A DNA stretch of 64,000 nucleotides from an uncultured Bacteroidales bacterium (GTDB lineage: Bacteria; Bacteroidota; Bacteroidia; Bacteroidales; ML635J-15): the NCBI GenBank assembly GCA_905234755.1, contig CAJOIT010000003.1, positions 641,764 through 705,763 of the forward strand, written 5' to 3'. Below, piece after piece: positions 60,777 through 64,000 of the stretch (position 1 is the stretch's first letter; every line of letters begins with the position of its first letter). The notes beneath the pieces are model-generated. The model had not been told where the DNA came from. It ran no database searches and worked only from the letters and a program-made list of their open reading frames with translations. Both the position numbers and the translations under genes were made by a program.

Positions 60777-62300
60777 ATGAGCGACAGCATTAACATAAAA
60801 AGAGTTGCCAAAAACACAGCCATTCTCTATGTTAGAGTGCTTGTCGTTATGCTTGTCAACATTTATGCGTCTCGCGTAGTCCTTAGGATACTCGGCGTAG
60901 AGGACTTTGGCACATACAATGTCGTTGCAGGAGCTGTAGCATTGTTCGGATTCCTTAACACTGCCATGTCGATGGCAACACAACGCTTTTTGAACTATGA
61001 ACTGGGACGGAAAAATGAAGAAGGCCTGAAGGCTGTTTTCAACATGGCTCTAAAAATACACCTGTCGATATGCTTGATACTTGTCGTGCTGGCAGAAACC
61101 ATAGGATTATGGCTGGTGTATACACAATTGGACATTCCCCCGCAAAGGTTCACCGCAGCAATGTATGCCTATCAACTGGCAATAGTTTCGATGATAATAA
61201 ACATCGTTACGGTTCCTTACACCTCTGCAATACTGGCTCACGAAAAAATGAACATTTATGCGTATATATGCATAATCGAAGCATTTTTGAAACTCGGCTT
61301 GATATTTTTGCTGCCAGTTTTGGGCGTTGACAAACTTATAATTTACTCCGTATTAATGTCTTCCGTTCAGATTTTTGTCTTTTTGGCCTACTATATCTAT
61401 TCAAAATTGAAATTGAGCGAATGCAGATTTTCTTTTTCAATGAGAGACAAAAAACTGTTCAAGCAAATGTCGGGATTCATCGGCTGGAATATTTGCGGAC
61501 AAGTGGCGCAGATGCTTAGTGTACACGGAGTCAACATGCTCATGAATGTCTTTTATGGCGTTATTGTAAATGCCGCCGTCACAATAACCAATCAAGTAAA
61601 CGGGGCTATCGTAATGTTTGTCAACAACTTCCAAACATCGTTCCGCCCGCAGATAATGAAAAGCTATGCCGCTGAAGAATACGAAGAAGTCAACAGGTTC
61701 GCTTCCATTTTTTCAAAATACTCATTCTTCCTGCTTTACATATTGTCTGTTCCAATATTGTTCAACATAGACATTATACTTGACATTTGGTTGGAAACAC
61801 CGCCAGCACACACAGCGGATTTCTGCAAACTCGTATTCTGGTATTCGTATCTGGAAGCGTTGGGAATGCCGTTAGTAATGGCAATTATGGCATCTGGAAG
61901 AAACAAATACTACCAGATATTTTTCAGCATCACGCTTTCGTTGAACATAATTCTTTCGTACATATTCCTAAAAATTGGTTATCCTCCTGAAATCGTATTT
62001 ATAATCAAGGTTTTCGTTTCAATATTCATTATAGCAGTAAGAATATATTTCGCAAAGAAGCAATCGTTCGTGTCGCCCAAAAACTTCATAAAAAAGTCAC
62101 TTGTTCCATCTGGCATCGTGCTAATACTTACATTGCCAATATATTATCTTTTGAAAATCCCATACGGAACAAGTATTACAATTGACATTCTACTGACCAT
62201 ATCACTTGAAATACTAATACTGGTTATAATATATTTCATAGGCATCAACAAACAGGAACGAGTATTCCTTCTTGGACTTATAAAACGGAAAGGGAAATAA
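60777..62300 (+). CDS. Polysaccharide flippase (Wzx/MATE-like)
   Basis: 507 residues, about 12-14 hydrophobic segments. The N-terminal INIKRVAKNTAILYVRVLVV, and the first loop YASRVVLRILGVEDFGTYNV are standard for Wzx-type exporters that flip lipid-linked repeat units. Start 9 bases after the previous stop; end adjoins the acetyltransferase gene with no gap. Confidence 0.9.
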   Translation: MSDSINIKRVAKNTAILYVRVLVVMLVNIYASRVVLRILGVEDFGTYNVVAGAVALFGFLNTAMSMATQRFLNYELGRKNEEGLKAVFNMALKIHLSICLILVVLAETIGLWLVYTQLDIPPQRFTAAMYAYQLAIVSMIINIVTVPYTSAILAHEKMNIYAYICIIEAFLKLGLIFLLPVLGVDKLIIYSVLMSSVQIFVFLAYYIYSKLKLSECRFSFSMRDKKLFKQMSGFIGWNICGQVAQMLSVHGVNMLMNVFYGVIVNAAVTITNQVNGAIVMFVNNFQTSFRPQIMKSYAAEEYEEVNRFASIFSKYSFFLLYILSVPILFNIDIILDIWLETPPAHTADFCKLVFWYSYLEALGMPLVMAIMASGRNKYYQIFFSITLSLNIILSYIFLKIGYPPEIVFIIKVFVSIFIIAVRIYFAKKQSFVSPKNFIKKSLVPSGIVLILTLPIYYLLKIPYGTSITIDILLTISLEILILVIIYFIGINKQERVFLLGLIKRKGK

Positions 62301-63221
62301 ATGCACACGCTTGAAAAAATAAAGAACGATCTTGTCAATCTTGGCATAAAATCCGGGGACACATTATTCCTTAGGATTTCATATCGAGCAATCGGCAAGA
62401 TTGACGGCGGTCCAAAATCATTTATTGATGCCCTTCTTGATGTCATTGGTAAAGATGGCACTATAATACTGACGGCTTTCCCTAAAAAATACATAAGGCA
62501 AATGCGCTTCATGCACCGGAGACAAATACTGTCAAGCGACACACGACTTAAAACCCTTACCGGAGTAATGTCTGAATTTGCAATAGCCCACCCCGACGCC
62601 AAAATTTCTCGCAAGCTGGAATTTCCATTCGTGGCAATTGGCAAAAATGCCGAATACCTTACAGCCAACCACACGCACGACAAAAACGCATATTGGATAA
62701 TTGAGGAAGCCTTCGAGAAATTTAATTGCAAATGCCTGAGAATTGGCGGCGAACCTCTATTCGGAACCACACATTTGTCGCTCGAAAAGGCACTGAGAGA
62801 CAAAGGCGAAAACCAAACAAATTTAAGATACGGAATCTATGTCAAGGAAAACGGGCAGACAAAATGGTACGACACGCCAAATGTTCTATTTTGTAAAAAT
62901 GCTTTTATCAGAAACAACAAGCGCATCCATGAAATATCAACCATTGCAGAAGGCACTGTCGGCGATGGATATGCCATAATTACAGATATGCGCAAGGCAT
63001 ACGACGAAGAAGTCAAAATATTCTCAGAAGACATTCACAACGCCACATGCGATGATCCGAACTGCATAATATGCAGGACATCATATTCATTTTCAGACAG
63101 TTCTTATCCTAAGTTCTTGTTTCGGCAAACAACTAGAATATTCTCATCCGACTTCAAGCAAGCGGTAAAAACTATTTTAAAGACAATCGAACGAATTACT
63201 TTTGGAATAAAGGTTATATAA
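62301..63221 (+). CDS. AAC(3)-family N-acetyltransferase
   Basis: 306 residues. Resembles aminoglycoside 3-N-acetyltransferases in fold: IGKIDGGPKSFIDALLDVIG, LEFPFVAIGKNAEYLTANHT, and TTHLSLEKAL (catalytic His region). In a polysaccharide cluster such enzymes usually acetylate amino sugars, not antibiotics, so a resistance role is doubtful. The family's usual SPFxKL patch is replaced by NHTHDKNAYWIIEEAF here, which also argues against aminoglycoside specificity. Two bases before CapA. Confidence 0.8.
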   Translation: MHTLEKIKNDLVNLGIKSGDTLFLRISYRAIGKIDGGPKSFIDALLDVIGKDGTIILTAFPKKYIRQMRFMHRRQILSSDTRLKTLTGVMSEFAIAHPDAKISRKLEFPFVAIGKNAEYLTANHTHDKNAYWIIEEAFEKFNCKCLRIGGEPLFGTTHLSLEKALRDKGENQTNLRYGIYVKENGQTKWYDTPNVLFCKNAFIRNNKRIHEISTIAEGTVGDGYAIITDMRKAYDEEVKIFSEDIHNATCDDPNCIICRTSYSFSDSSYPKFLFRQTTRIFSSDFKQAVKTILKTIERITFGIKVI

Positions 63222-63223
63222 AC

Positions 63224-64000
63224 ATGGCAAGAATACTGATAGCAGGAGATTTTGTACCATACCATAGAACAAGGCAACAAATAGAAGACGGAAGGTTTTC
63301 CGAAGTCTTCGGTGCCACCAAATCATATACCGAAAAGGCTGATTATTCGATAGTCAACCTTGAATCTCCGGTGGTTAATGGCAACGCCTCTCCCATTTCC
63401 AAAACCGGCCCAAACTTAAAATGCACAGAAAAAGCACTTGACGCAGTAAAATACGCAGGTTTCAATTGTGTAACATTGGCGAACAACCATATCCGCGACT
63501 ATGGAAACGAAGGCATTGTATGTACAATAGAATCGTGCAACAAAAATGGAATTGACTATGTAGGAGGCGGAACAAATAAAAAAGAAGCTGAAAAGATCCT
63601 GTTCAAGAATATTGGCGGTGAAAATTTTGCCATAATAAACATTTGCGAGAACGAATGGTCGGTAGCTACGGAAAATCAAGCTGGAGCCGCCGCAATAAGT
63701 CCCATCGACAACTATCGTACAATACGGGAAGCGAAAAGCAAAGCCGACTATGTAATTGTTATAACTCACGGAGGAATAGAGCTCTATAATCTTCCAACTC
63801 CTAGAATGCAAGAACTTTATAGGTTTTATGTGGAAGCAGGTGCCGATGCAGTAGTTAATCATCACCAGCATTGCTATTCCGGATACGAAACCTATATGGG
63901 AAAGCCTATTTTCTATGGAATCGGAAATTTTTGTTTCGATGTGGCGCCTAAGTACAACACCCGTCAATGGCAGGAAGGCTATATGGTGAACATCTGTTTC
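63224..64000 (+). CDS. CapA-family metallophosphatase-like protein (3' end outside window)
   Basis: 259 residues shown; the frame runs to the window end without stop. CapA landmarks: LIAGDFVPYHRT (Asp9), SIVNLESPVV, TLANNHIRDYG, VITHGGIELYNLP, ADAVVNHHQHCYSGYET, and YGIGNFCFDV. Family members help build poly-gamma-glutamate or modify polysaccharide; the substrate here is unknown. Last gene of the visible polysaccharide cluster. Confidence 0.85.
   Translation, partial: MARILIAGDFVPYHRTRQQIEDGRFSEVFGATKSYTEKADYSIVNLESPVVNGNASPISKTGPNLKCTEKALDAVKYAGFNCVTLANNHIRDYGNEGIVCTIESCNKNGIDYVGGGTNKKEAEKILFKNIGGENFAIINICENEWSVATENQAGAAAISPIDNYRTIREAKSKADYVIVITHGGIELYNLPTPRMQELYRFYVEAGADAVVNHHQHCYSGYETYMGKPIFYGIGNFCFDVAPKYNTRQWQEGYMVNICF

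Noticed and set aside
62301..63221. Aminoglycoside resistance gene
   Set aside because: Only the AAC(3) fold is similar; the context is a polysaccharide cluster and the substrate patch differs.

Overview
The window is a piece of a Bacteroidales-type genome (phylum Bacteroidota). Evidence: AT-rich DNA; host promoters of the form TTTG-N19/20-TAnnTTTG; a short primary sigma factor of the Bacteroidota kind; proteins ending in type IX secretion sorting domains (three genes); tandem FKBP lipoproteins; a BspA-like leucine-rich repeat protein; and an oxygen-independent ribonucleotide reductase, which points to an anaerobe such as a gut or rumen member. The species cannot be told from the sequence.

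Region 1 (1-17770) is a tailed-phage (prophage) segment, all on the plus strand. It opens inside the 3' end of a tail-fibre gene made of 27-bp/9-residue repeats, followed by a tyrosine integrase, a self-contained three-gene operon (STAS-HATPase, DUF4325 STAS-like protein, PIN nuclease), two tiny Cys-rich proteins, and then the head and tail genes: scaffold-like protein, decoration protein, HK97-type capsid, connectors, tail tube, tail assembly chaperone with a programmed -1 frameshift, tape measure, distal tail and tail-tip protein. Terminase, portal and protease genes are not in the window. Three promoters share an extended motif and probably drive the phage modules. The segment ends at a strong hairpin next to a tRNA-Phe gene on the other strand.

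Region 2 (18174-34638) is host chromosome, plus strand: DUF4831 protein, BamA/TamA-like outer-membrane protein, a LytS/LytTR-type two-component pair, an Hpt protein, an SPFH-GYF protein, a small secreted protein, a DHH phosphoesterase, three consecutive FKBP-type isomerase lipoproteins, nadD, a YfhO-like membrane protein, and nrdD-nrdG ending in a bidirectional terminator.

Region 3 (34663-42881) is on the minus strand: a TPR protein coupled to a large gliding-CTERM (T9SS) protein, a universal stress protein, an O-methyltransferase, an M16 peptidase and the NAD(P)HX repair enzyme.

Region 4 (43153-57871) is mixed: a T9SS-sorted adhesin-like protein, rpoD, a glycosyltransferase and clpC (minus), an XRE regulator with a cluster of TTACAnnTGTAA palindromes in a long non-coding stretch, a serpin with a long leader, a small secreted protein, an L-threonine dehydrogenase, and a leucine-rich-repeat T9SS protein.

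Region 5 (57967-64000) has a 33-nt palindrome, a NAD synthetase whose amidase domain lacks its cysteine, and the start of a surface-polysaccharide cluster (chain-length protein, flippase, AAC(3)-like acetyltransferase, CapA-like protein cut by the window end).

The observations I rank highest are the STAS-HATPase/DUF4325/PIN operon (a candidate partner-switch system with an RNase effector), the complete frameshift signal in the tail chaperone, the BACON domains on both capsid and tail tube, the fibre repeats with an inverted copy next to the integrase, the XRE operator array, and the cysteine-less NadE.
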